Of a DNA stretch of 64,000 nt, positions 17,961-29,941 are shown one piece after another. The translations under genes and the position numbers were made by a program. Where the stretch lies: assembly GCA_051122655.1 (NCBI GenBank), contig CP182107.1, forward strand, positions 992,001 through 1,056,000, given 5' to 3'. Source of the stretch: Pasteurella sp030783905 (GTDB lineage Bacteria; Pseudomonadota; Gammaproteobacteria; Enterobacterales; Pasteurellaceae). Every line of letters begins with the position of its first letter. Position 1 is the first letter of the stretch. The notes below the pieces were generated by a model that did no database searches, was not told the DNA's origin, and saw only the letters and a program-made list of their open reading frames with translations.

Positions 17961-18837
17961 AGAACCTGATGAATTTCGCGAAAGTGCGGCAATAAAACAT
18001 ATCTGGCTATTATTCAGACAAGATCGGATCGCGCTATTTAGCTTCTATCTTTTTATTGTTTTTATTTTAACCGCACTTTTTAGTCCGTGGATTGCCCCCT
18101 ATTCAAGTGATATGCAATTTGTTGGGCAAGAACTGCTTCCCCCTTCTTGGACGAATGAAGGTAAAATTTCATTTTTCTTTGGTACTGATGATATTGGTCG
18201 AGATGTATTTAGTCGTATCATTATTGGCACTAGCTATACACTAGGCGCTTCGCTCATTGTCGTATTTTTCACTATTATAATTGGCACGTTGCTCGGTATT
18301 TGGGCAGGTATTTCGCACAGTGTAAAATCAAAAATTTTAGGGCATTTTCTTGATACGTTTCTTTCTATCCCGAGTTTATTGATTGCGATTATTATCGCAA
18401 CGCTAATGGAGCCTAGCCTAATTAATGCTATTTTAGCGACCACATTAGCTTTATTGCCGTACTTTATTCATGAAATCTATCAAGCCACTCAGCATGAACT
18501 GAAAAAAGAGTATGTATTAATGCTTAAATTAGATGGGATTTCTAATAAAGCACTTTTGAAAGAAATTATCTTACCGAATATTTCAGTACGCTATATACAA
18601 GAAATCGCACGGGCTTTCGCTATCGCCATCTTAGATATCAGTGCACTTAGTTTTATTTCATTAGGGGCACAACGCCCAACCCCAGAATGGGGAGCCATGA
18701 TCAAAGATTGTTTAGAACTGATTTATCTCGCGCCTTGGACAGTTATCCTCCCCGGCATCGCCATTATTTTAACTATTTTAGTCGTCTTCATTTTCAGCCA
18801 AGGGCTATGTAAAGCGATAGAAAAATATTACGAGTAG
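17950..18837 (+). CDS. sapC: Peptide ABC transporter permease SapC
   Basis: Second permease of the Sap transporter. ATG 17950, overlapping the end of sapB, gives 295 residues, one short of E. coli SapC; the frame extends 81 bp further upstream within sapB, without family support. It has a cytoplasmic N-terminus, a first membrane segment at about 28-50, FFGTDDIGRDVFSRIIIG characteristic of DppC-like permeases, and an EAA-like loop (LMLKLDGISNKALLKEIILPN). An uptake signal is at 18070-18078. sapD follows after 7 bp. Confidence 0.95.
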   Translation: MQDKEPDEFRESAAIKHIWLLFRQDRIALFSFYLFIVFILTALFSPWIAPYSSDMQFVGQELLPPSWTNEGKISFFFGTDDIGRDVFSRIIIGTSYTLGASLIVVFFTIIIGTLLGIWAGISHSVKSKILGHFLDTFLSIPSLLIAIIIATLMEPSLINAILATTLALLPYFIHEIYQATQHELKKEYVLMLKLDGISNKALLKEIILPNISVRYIQEIARAFAIAILDISALSFISLGAQRPTPEWGAMIKDCLELIYLAPWTVILPGIAIILTILVVFIFSQGLCKAIEKYYE

Positions 18838-18844
18838 GTGAATC

Positions 18845-19894
18845 ATGGCGTTATTAGATATTCGAAATCTGTGTATTGAAATTGAAACCCCACAAGGACG
18901 TATCAAAGTTGTCGATAATGTGAATCTTACTCTTAACGAGGGTGAAATCTGTGGTTTAGTGGGCGAATCTGGTTCAGGAAAAAGTTTAATTGCAAAGGTG
19001 ATTTGCAATGTTTTTCGCGATTCTTGGATTGTCACCGCTGACCGTTTTCGTTTTGACAATATTGAATTACTCAAATTACCCGCGAAAAAACGTCGCAAAT
19101 TAATTGGGCAAGAAATATCAATGATCTTCCAAGATCCATTGACCTGTTTGGATCCAAGTAAACCAATTGGTAAACAAATCATTCAAAATATCCCTTCATG
19201 GACATTTAAAGGCCATTGGTGGCAGTGGTTTGGTTGGAAAAAACGACGTGCGATCGAACTACTGCACAAGGTAGGTATTAAAGAACACGAGGATATCATG
19301 CAAAGTTATCCTGAAGAAATTACTGAAGGTGAAGGACAAAAAGTCATGATCGCGATTGCCGTTGCCAATCAACCACGTTTACTTATTGCAGATGAACCAA
19401 CCAACTCAGTAGAATCCACTACTAAAGCCCAAATTTTTCGCTTACTCTCAAGTATGAATCAAAATCAAGGTACCTCTATCTTATTGACTAGTAATGATAT
19501 CAATAGCATCAGTGAATGGTGTGATACTTTTTCTGTACTTTACTGCGGACAAAATGCTGAATCAGGGCCAAAAGAAGACATTTTAGAACATCCACATCAT
19601 CCCTATACTCAGGCTTTATTACACTCTATCCCAGACTTCAGCCAACCCTTACCACTGAAAAGCCGATTAAATACATTAAAAGGTACCGTTCCCCTACTAG
19701 AACAACTGCCAATTGGTTGTCGTCTAGGACCAAGATGTCCATTTGCACAAAAAAAATGTATTGTAAAACCCACAAGATATCGGATTAAACAACATGAATT
19801 TTCCTGTCATTACCCTTTAAATTTACGCGAAAAGCAATTTAAAGAAAAACAGGTCAGTACTCCCTTAACACTCCAACATGCAAAATCAGACTAG
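18845..19894 (+). CDS. sapD: Peptide ABC transporter ATPase SapD
   Basis: ATPase of the Sap transporter; in E. coli SapD also supports Trk potassium uptake. Walker A GESGSGKS (40-47), Q-loop FQDP (95-98) and Walker B LLIADEPT (E184) are intact. The signature motif is TEGEGQK in place of LSGGQ, as in E. coli SapD (TEGECQK). The H-loop position is Asn (ILLTSNDI, N217; AAT at 19493-19495), not His. The C-terminal oligopeptide-transporter extension has the Cys cluster CRLGPRCPFAQKKC. 349 residues. Confidence 0.95.
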   Translation: MALLDIRNLCIEIETPQGRIKVVDNVNLTLNEGEICGLVGESGSGKSLIAKVICNVFRDSWIVTADRFRFDNIELLKLPAKKRRKLIGQEISMIFQDPLTCLDPSKPIGKQIIQNIPSWTFKGHWWQWFGWKKRRAIELLHKVGIKEHEDIMQSYPEEITEGEGQKVMIAIAVANQPRLLIADEPTNSVESTTKAQIFRLLSSMNQNQGTSILLTSNDINSISEWCDTFSVLYCGQNAESGPKEDILEHPHHPYTQALLHSIPDFSQPLPLKSRLNTLKGTVPLLEQLPIGCRLGPRCPFAQKKCIVKPTRYRIKQHEFSCHYPLNLREKQFKEKQVSTPLTLQHAKSD

Positions 19895-19906
19895 AAGGTA
19901 CAGAGT

Positions 19907-20713
19907 ATGACACTATTACAAGTTGAAGATCTGTCAAAATCTTTTACTGATGCGATGAACTTATTTGGCTCTAGCCAATTTAATGCCGTAGAAGGAATTA
20001 GCTTTAGCCTGGATAAAAAACAGACATTAGCCATTATTGGTAAAAATGGCTCAGGAAAGTCGACCCTTGCCAAAATGATCGTCGGCATCATCCCTCCCAG
20101 CTCAGGACGTATTCTTTTTAATGGCCAACAACTACACTTTGGTGATTACCAATATCGAGCAAAACATATCCGTATGATATTTCAAGATCCTAATACAGCC
20201 TTTAATCCACGCTTAAACGTCGGACAAATTTTGGATGCACCTTTACGTTTAGTCACCCATCTCAATAAGCAAGATCGTAACCAAAAAATATTTAATACGC
20301 TCAGATTAGTAGGGCTGTATCCAGATCATACAAATGTGAAAATCAATACGATGTCAGCTAGCCAAAAACAACGCGTCGCTTTAGCGAGGGCCTTAATTTT
20401 AGAGCCACAAATTATTATTGCCGATGATGCCTTGGGCTCACTGGATGCTACCGTAAAAACGCAACTCACTAATCTCATGTTACATTTACAAGATAAATTA
20501 GGGATTTCATATATTTATGTTGGACAACATTTAGGCATTATTAAACATATGGCAGACAACATCTTGGTAATGGACGAAGGTAAAATGATCGAATATGGAT
20601 CAACCAAATCACTTTTTACCGATCCACAAACTGAAGTGACAAAACGCTTAGTAGAAAGTCATTTTGGTCGCTTACTAGATGAAAGCTCTTGGGCAATAAA
20701 AAATAGTGTCTAG
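19907..20713 (+). CDS. sapF: Peptide ABC transporter ATPase SapF
   Basis: Second ATPase of the Sap transporter, expected to pair with SapD. Walker A GKNGSGKS (45-52), FQDP and H208 (VGQHLGI) are present. The signature reads MSASQKQR instead of LSGGQ. The catalytic acid after Walker B is Asp rather than Glu (IIIADDALGSLD, D174; GAT at 20426-20428), where E. coli SapF has Glu. 268 residues. It is the last sap gene; its stop overlaps the end of the convergent dehydrogenase gene by 4 bp, leaving no room for a separate terminator. Confidence 0.95.
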   Translation: MTLLQVEDLSKSFTDAMNLFGSSQFNAVEGISFSLDKKQTLAIIGKNGSGKSTLAKMIVGIIPPSSGRILFNGQQLHFGDYQYRAKHIRMIFQDPNTAFNPRLNVGQILDAPLRLVTHLNKQDRNQKIFNTLRLVGLYPDHTNVKINTMSASQKQRVALARALILEPQIIIADDALGSLDATVKTQLTNLMLHLQDKLGISYIYVGQHLGIIKHMADNILVMDEGKMIEYGSTKSLFTDPQTEVTKRLVESHFGRLLDESSWAIKNSV

Positions 20714-21492
20714 CTCGCTTTCTTTGAACTTTGAATGCGGTTTATTAGCGCAATAACAAGAGCACGTGGCAAAAAACGGTGCCCATAAACCATCAACTTA
20801 TTCCAAAAACCAGGAATGATTAATTTCCCTTTAGATAAGTGTTTTTCAGTATATTGAGCAACCGTTTCTGCTGTTTGAAACTTTAACATAGCAAAAAGTG
20901 TTGAGTTTTCTGTACCCGTTGCTGTTTTAACAAAATTGGTCAATGTTGGTCCTGGTGCTAAGATAGACACATTTATCCCAGTATGCCTTAATTCATAACG
21001 TAAACCTTGACTAAATGACGTAACAAATGCTTTTGTTGCATAATATACTGCCATTTGAGGGCCTCCCGGCATTTCACCTGCCACAGAAGAAACATTAAGA
21101 ATATGTCCTTTATTCATCTTCAGCATATCTTGCAAATACAATTTAGTGAGTATCATTAATGATTGAATATTCACATTCACCATGGCAATTTCCTCTTCTA
21201 ATTCAGTCTGAGTAAAATCCCCTAGCAACCCCACTCCTGCATTATTAATTAATGTATGGATAAACCATCCTTGTTTCTGGGTAAAAAGATATACATGTTT
21301 CGCCTCCTCTAAACAAGATAAATCCGCTTGGATCACCTCAATATTGCCTACATATTGCTGTTGTAATGCGACTAAAGGTGCCAAGGTTCGCGCAACTAAG
21401 ATGAGTTTTCTACCTTTTTGGGCATAGATTTTAGCAAGCTGATAACCAATTCCTGAACTTGCTCCTGTAATTAAAATATAGCCATTATTCAT
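20710..21492 (-). CDS. Short-chain dehydrogenase/reductase
   Basis: NAD(P)-binding Rossmann-fold oxidoreductase of the classical SDR family; the substrate cannot be told. The glycine motif GASSGIG is at 10-16, NNAG at 83-86, the catalytic Ser near 136 and YxxxK at Y150/K154. A positively charged residue after the second strand (VAR) favours NADP. I start at ATG 21492 (MNNGYILITG, 260 residues) because GGAA lies about 7 nt upstream; a further ATG lies 12 bp upstream. Convergent with sapF. Confidence 0.9.
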   Translation of the reverse strand: MNNGYILITGASSGIGYQLAKIYAQKGRKLILVARTLAPLVALQQQYVGNIEVIQADLSCLEEAKHVYLFTQKQGWFIHTLINNAGVGLLGDFTQTELEEEIAMVNVNIQSLMILTKLYLQDMLKMNKGHILNVSSVAGEMPGGPQMAVYYATKAFVTSFSQGLRYELRHTGINVSILAPGPTLTNFVKTATGTENSTLFAMLKFQTAETVAQYTEKHLSKGKLIIPGFWNKLMVYGHRFLPRALVIALINRIQSSKKAS

Positions 21493-21600
21493 TTCACATT
21501 CCACGATACAATTAAAAACACACGTTTATAGTTTAATATAGAATAAATTTTCTTTAATGATATTAATGGTAATTATACGATACAAGAATTATGAAAAAAT

Positions 21601-22097
21601 ATGCGTATTTTGACTATTCTGCATTTATGCTATCTAACTGGCATTCTATGGTTATTCAAAATAAAATTTGTTACCTTAAGTTCAATTAATCGCCTCACAT
21701 CACAACTCATTAAGCAATACACAACCCTCTAAATAAATCTTCACTCCAACAAACAGAAGACTCTCAACAAGAGAAGACGATCTTTACTTGTAAAACAAGT
21801 AACGGAAAAAGCATTGAATTAAACAAATACGATGAAGTCTATATATATCGCTTTGGTGCCAATCTCACTAAACCAGAACTGACACTCGAAAATCATATCG
21901 AAGAAATCACAAAAGGTATCATCACGAAAGGTGGGGTGGAAATAAAACGTTTTTACGAGCTAACAAGGGGTAACTATACTTATCATGTTTTCTTTACTAA
22001 CCCGAAAGCTTACGAGGATAATGGAGTCGAAGTATTTAAAAACAAGCAATCAGTCGCCAAAGTCGTTTGTTCTGGTGGGATTGAGATTTATGAATAA
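21601..22097 (+). pseudogene. Frameshifted small exported-protein gene
   Basis: ATG 21601 opens a 43-codon frame starting MRILTILHLCYLTGILWLF, a signal-like hydrophobic N-terminus, which stops at a TAA around 21730. Just before that stop another frame opens and runs without a start codon to TAA 22097, giving about 125 residues with FTCKTSNGKSIELNKYDEV and VVCSGGIEIYE, including two Cys that could pair. The simplest reading is one gene of roughly 160 codons broken by a single-base indel. I do not recognise the family. An unspliced sequencing error is also possible. Confidence 0.55.
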
Positions 22098-22154
22098 ATA
22101 GCACGGCAACAGCGATAACTCAGCTGATGAGGAAAAACCAAAAAAACCCAAAAC

Positions 22155-22188
22155 AAAAAGACCCCAAGTATCACTACTTGAGGTCTTC
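22155..22188 (-). terminator. rRNA operon terminator
   Basis: Hairpin AGACCTCAAGTA / TACTTGGGGTCT (minus strand, one G-T pair) with a short loop, then TTTTTG and further T runs, about 20 bp past the 5S gene. Confidence 0.9.
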
Positions 22189-22205
22189 CTGCTCTTATAA
22201 TCAGA

Positions 22206-22320
22206 ACCTGGCGGTGTCCTACTCTCACATGGGGAAACCCCACACTACCATCGGCGTTACAGCGTTTCACTTCTAAGTTCGGCATGGATTTAGGTGGGTC
22301 CACTGCACTATCGCCGCCAA
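22206..22320 (-). rRNA. rrf: 5S ribosomal RNA
   Basis: The minus strand reads TTGGCGGCGATAGTGC at the 5' side and contains the conserved CCATGCCGAACT, GAAGTGAAACGC and GATGGTAGTGTGGGG blocks. Ends pair (TGGCGG/CCGCCA). Last gene of the rrn operon; ends placed by similarity, accurate to a few bases. Confidence 0.95.
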
Positions 22321-22511
22321 GATATTCGGTTGATGTCTTCTCTTGTCTTTTCTATTCTTCTGTTCTTTATTCTGTGCTTTGGTGCTTTCTTCGCTCTCGC
22401 ACCTTAATTCGAAACAAGCTGTCTATCAGAGTTCTTCTACTCGCTTTCAGTCTTCCACGTCTCCGCGTCTTCACTTCTCGTCTTTGTAGCACTGCTTTAG
22501 CGTCAACACCC

Positions 22512-22530
22512 AAAAATACTTGAGCGTTGT

Positions 22531-22541
<11 letters not shown>
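22512..22541 (-). other. 23S rRNA 3' processing-stalk arm
   Basis: The sequence at and after the 23S 3' end (AACCATACAACGCTCAAGTATT on minus) pairs with the sequence before and at the 23S 5' end (25420-25447), forming the long helix normally cut by RNase III. Confidence 0.75.
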
Positions 22542-25429
<2,888 letters not shown>

Positions 25430-25700
25430 ATACAACCTCAAGTATTCTTTCAAACACTTAATGTTGCCGTTTAAACGCTAACACTTGCATGCCTTTTTTC
25501 ATGCAAGATTTTTCTACTCAGACTTTCTTTCGAAAATCTCTTCAGTTTTTCAGCTTGTTTCCAATTTTTTAAAGAACAGTAAAGACAAGTCAAAATGGCT
25601 TCGCCATTTCTCGCTCATCATTGCTAAATATTCTTAATGTCAGAACCATTAACCTATCCAGACTAATGCCCTTTACACAAAACACTTAGCAATGATGATT
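25430..25700 (-). other. tRNA-Ala to 23S spacer of the rrn operon
   Basis: 271 bp of non-coding transcribed spacer. It contains a boxA-like TGTTCTTTAAAAA (minus strand, 25566-25578) and the 5' arm of the 23S processing stalk. No protein-coding frame is credible. Confidence 0.8.
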
Positions 25701-25776
25701 TGGTGGAGATAAGCGGGATCGAACCGCTGACCTCCTGCGTGCAAGGCAGGCGCTCTCCCAGCTGAGCTATATCCCC
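25701..25776 (-). tRNA. tRNA-Ala(TGC)
   Basis: Minus strand GGGGATATAGCTCAGCTGGG through to CTCCACCA, 76 nt. Anticodon loop CTTGCAC gives TGC. Acceptor GGGGATA pairs with TATCTCC through a G-T pair; CCA is encoded. Lies in the 16S-23S spacer. Confidence 0.97.
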
Positions 25777-25837
25777 ATTCACATCACTACAATGCGCCGT
25801 CATCCCTTTTCGCTTCACTCTTTTGCTTTCGCTTGAG

Positions 25838-25914
<77 letters not shown>

Positions 25915-25957
25915 AAAAGGATTTCGGTTTTTTGTCTCTTCATTGACACAATCTACC

Positions 25958-25979
25958 AAACAATCTGTGTGAACACTTG
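25958..25979 (-). other. 16S rRNA 3' processing-stalk arm
   Basis: CAAGTGTTCACACAGATTGTTT (minus) is complementary, with a few wobble pairs, to the leader arm at 27666-27687 upstream of 16S. Together they form the RNase III stalk that loops out 16S. Confidence 0.75.
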
Positions 25980-25998
25980 CAGTCGTTCCATTTTCGGT

Positions 25999-27539
<1,541 letters not shown>

Positions 27540-27665
27540 CAAGTTCAATCGCTCAATAAACTGCTTAGCTAAAGTTTACATTTACTTCAAAAGTTAATGA
27601 ATTTTCAGTATTAAGCACCTATTAAGACTTCAATAATTAAAATTTTTTAAAATGAAATCAATCAA

Positions 27666-27687
27666 CAAGTGCCCACACAGATTGTCT
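27666..27687 (-). other. 16S leader processing-stalk arm
   Basis: AGACAATCTGTGTGGGCACTTG on the minus strand pairs with 25958-25979 downstream of 16S. It closely resembles the equivalent E. coli leader sequence. Confidence 0.75.
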
Positions 27688-27694
27688 GTTAGAT

Positions 27695-27706
27695 TGTTAA
27701 AGAACA
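27695..27706 (-). promoter_or_regulatory. rrn boxA antitermination site
   Basis: TGTTCTTTAACA on the minus strand matches the boxA consensus TGYTCTTTAACA exactly. It lies in the leader between the promoter and 16S, where NusB/S10 antitermination complexes load. Confidence 0.85.
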
Positions 27707-27710
27707 AAAA

Positions 27711-27759
27711 ACAACGACGCGAGGTGTATCTACTATCTCGTACAACGTCGCGTCGTTGT
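27711..27759 (-). repeat. 12-bp perfect inverted repeat in the rrn leader
   Basis: ACAACGACGCGA (27711-27722) and TCGCGTCGTTGT (27748-27759) are perfect inverted copies around a 25-nt loop, beginning a few bases from the predicted transcription start. The RNA would start with this hairpin, just before boxA, where E. coli leaders have boxB. Confidence 0.85.
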
Positions 27760-27768
27760 GTGGGGCGT

Positions 27769-27796
27769 ATTATAGGCATTTTAAAACCCTTTGCAA
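27769..27796 (-). promoter_or_regulatory. rrn operon promoter
   Basis: On minus, TTGCAA (27796-27791) and perfect TATAAT (27774-27769) with a 16-bp spacer, followed by the GC-rich discriminator ACGCCCC expected for stringent control. An A/T-rich stretch upstream could be an UP element. Confidence 0.88.
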
Positions 27797-27883
27797 CCCC
27801 TTTTTTGAAAAAAAACTAATTTTTTTATCAGCTGTTTACAGAATAAACAACAACGGTTGTTTTCGTTTAAATTTAAGACTAAA

Positions 27884-27911
27884 GTGAAACGATTTTGTCA
27901 TTTACTAGAAT
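27884..27911 (+). promoter_or_regulatory. Candidate promoter of the DUF5718 gene
   Basis: GTGAAA (27884-27889) and TAGAAT (27906-27911), 16 bp apart, just before a very strong ribosome binding site AAGGAGG. Modest -35 match. The rest of 27797-27883 is AT-rich with a 7-bp hairpin at 27845-27862. Confidence 0.35.
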
Positions 27912-27929
27912 ATTATTAAGGAGGAAACC

Positions 27930-28775
27930 ATGGTATGTGATTTTAACAATATGATTTGTTTTGGTGTAGCTGGGAATTTTGCGGGTCATCTAGAGCAAGC
28001 GGGAGAAGCAGCGGATTTTGTTTCAGTACAAACAGAAGAAGACATTCAACCGAAAGCCATTTTTCCTTTTTATGTCCCCAGTGAAACCCTTAATCCTGAA
28101 CATCAATTCCTTGCAACCTTTCCTCTTAGTCATCAGCACATTCGTTTTCCGACACAAAAAGGCGCAGATCATTTACAAATAGAACCCGAGATAGCCTTAA
28201 TTTGTGATATCGAATATAAGGATAAGCAAGTCACATCTCTCATTCCTCGCTTTTTTACTGCATATAATGATTGTTCTATCCGCCGTCCCGATGCGAAAAA
28301 GATCAGTGAAAAGAAAAACTGGGGCGAACACACTAAAGGGCTCGCAAGTCGGCTTTTCCCTTTAAGTACTTTTACATCTGGTTGTGAATTAGATCACTAT
28401 CATATCGCCTGTTTTCATAAACGCGGTGAAGAGTTCAACGAATATGGCATAGATAGTCCTGCGTTAGGTTACAGTTATTTTCATCAAAAACTATTAAATT
28501 GGATAATAACAAAGATGAACACGCAACCTGATCAAGGGCCAATGAACGATATTCCAGCATTATTCGCTCAAGCCAATTATCCTAAACACGCGGTGATTGG
28601 CATTGGGGCAACACGCTATACCGATTTTGGCGAACACACCTTTTTACAAGTGGGTGATACAAGCATTGTCGTGGTGTATAACGCACAAAAATACAGCCAC
28701 GATGAAATTGTCGCAATGGCAAAACAAGAAAATTTTGCTGATGACATTGCGGCTCTGGTACAACACGTCATATAG
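27930..28775 (+). CDS. DUF5718 family protein, fumarylacetoacetase-like
   Basis: 281-residue cytoplasmic protein that I take to be DUF5718. The stretch EPEIALICDI, then AYNDCSIRRPDAKK about 25 residues later, resembles the metal-binding Glu and the ANDxSxRD block of fumarylacetoacetate hydrolase folds, so a hydrolase or decarboxylase role is possible but unproven. No signal peptide or membrane segment. An exceptional ribosome binding site (AAGGAGG, 5-6 nt spacing) suggests strong translation. It stands alone, divergent from the rrn operon, and ends in a paired-uptake-signal terminator shared with birA. Confidence 0.8.
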   Translation: MVCDFNNMICFGVAGNFAGHLEQAGEAADFVSVQTEEDIQPKAIFPFYVPSETLNPEHQFLATFPLSHQHIRFPTQKGADHLQIEPEIALICDIEYKDKQVTSLIPRFFTAYNDCSIRRPDAKKISEKKNWGEHTKGLASRLFPLSTFTSGCELDHYHIACFHKRGEEFNEYGIDSPALGYSYFHQKLLNWIITKMNTQPDQGPMNDIPALFAQANYPKHAVIGIGATRYTDFGEHTFLQVGDTSIVVVYNAQKYSHDEIVAMAKQENFADDIAALVQHVI

Positions 28776-28781
28776 CACACC

Positions 28782-28823
28782 AAGTGCGGTTAAACATTTT
28801 TATGTTTTGACCGCACTTTTTAT
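28782..28823. terminator. Paired uptake-signal terminator between DUF5718 gene and birA
   Basis: AAGTGCGGT (28782-28790) and ACCGCACTT (28810-28818) make a 9-bp stem with a 19-nt loop and a T-run on the plus strand, between convergent genes. Confidence 0.85.
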
Positions 28824-28835
28824 GAGATTGAAATA

Positions 28836-29774
28836 TCAGGAGACTTTTCTGAGTGATACTTCGCCGCCATTGAAATATTGCATGCCTTCAGGCGTTACAA
28901 CTTGAAGATAACCCCGTTCATCAATGCCCTGTTCAATCCCTGTAATTTTATGGCTTTCAGTCAATATATTCACTTCTTCACCCAAATACGCATCCATCAT
29001 TAACCAATCTTGACGAAATCTGTCATCAATGCCTGATTGCTCAAAATGTTGTAAACGTGCAATCAGATTTTTACCTAATTCAGCAATCAACTGATTACGA
29101 TCGATATTAGGTAATACATCAATAAGTGCTGCCCAAGGCTGATCGATTTGATTTGTTTGTTTTGGTAAAGACAGATTAATGCCGAAGCCAATCACGAGAT
29201 TATGTTGATTATTTTTTCGATTCGCGATTTCAACCAAAATTCCAGCTAATTTACGCCCGTGTAATAGCACATCGTTCGGCCATTTTAGTCCAATGCCAAA
29301 GGCTCCCGCTTGTTTTAGCGTGTCGGCAATTGCCATACCGACCACTAAACTCAAGCCGTCTAAATTCACTGTTGGTTCAAGGGTCCAATACAAACTCATG
29401 ATCACTTGCCCGGCAAAAGGTGAAAGCCATTGGCGACCACGCCGCCCTCGCCCTGCTGTTTGATATTCAGCTAAACAAATGGCCCCTTTTTCTAAATGCG
29501 CAATATTGTCAAGTAAGAATTGATTGGTCGAGTTGATAATCGGTTTAATATACAGTGGATAAGGTGCCAATGCCTGCGTCAAATAAGAGTCATTTAAACG
29601 GGCTAACTGAGGAATAAGACGAAAATATTGAGCCTGTTGTTCTATTTGTATGCCTTGTTGTCTCAATTTTTCAATCTGTTGCAAAATATTGTGGTCTGAG
29701 TAACCTAAAAGTGCGGTCAATTCCGCCAAAGAAAGTTGTTGATAGGTGGCAAGTAATGCAAGTACTCTTTGCAT
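28836..29774 (-). CDS. birA: Biotin-protein ligase and biotin operon repressor BirA
   Basis: Makes biotinyl-AMP and transfers biotin to the carboxyl-carrier protein of acetyl-CoA carboxylase. An N-terminal winged-helix (about 1-60, AELTALLGYSDHNILQQIEKLR) indicates DNA binding as in E. coli BirA. The ligase core shows GRGRRGRQWLSP (biotinyl-AMP loop) and KWPNDVLLHGRKLAGILVE. The C-terminal domain is short. 312 residues. An uptake signal is at 29709-29717. Divergent from guaB; convergent with the DUF5718 gene. Confidence 0.95.
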   Translation of the reverse strand: MQRVLALLATYQQLSLAELTALLGYSDHNILQQIEKLRQQGIQIEQQAQYFRLIPQLARLNDSYLTQALAPYPLYIKPIINSTNQFLLDNIAHLEKGAICLAEYQTAGRGRRGRQWLSPFAGQVIMSLYWTLEPTVNLDGLSLVVGMAIADTLKQAGAFGIGLKWPNDVLLHGRKLAGILVEIANRKNNQHNLVIGFGINLSLPKQTNQIDQPWAALIDVLPNIDRNQLIAELGKNLIARLQHFEQSGIDDRFRQDWLMMDAYLGEEVNILTESHKITGIEQGIDERGYLQVVTPEGMQYFNGGEVSLRKVS

Positions 29775-29853
29775 AAGAATCCTTATTTATATAACTAAAA
29801 ACATATTACTCATTATAGCCAATGATTTTCTCGAAAATCGATGAAAAAATCCA

Positions 29854-29882
29854 TTTTCAAACAGCAACGAAATCTGTATAAT
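29854..29882 (+). promoter_or_regulatory. Candidate guaB promoter
   Basis: TTTTCA (29854-29859) and perfect TATAAT (29877-29882) spaced 17 bp, about 60 bp before guaB. No PurR box is evident here, unlike the enteric guaBA promoter. Confidence 0.55.
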
Positions 29883-29941
29883 GCGACCGCAATATTTTTT
29901 ACCCTTTTATTTTTCATATCAACCTAAGAGAGAATATTGCA

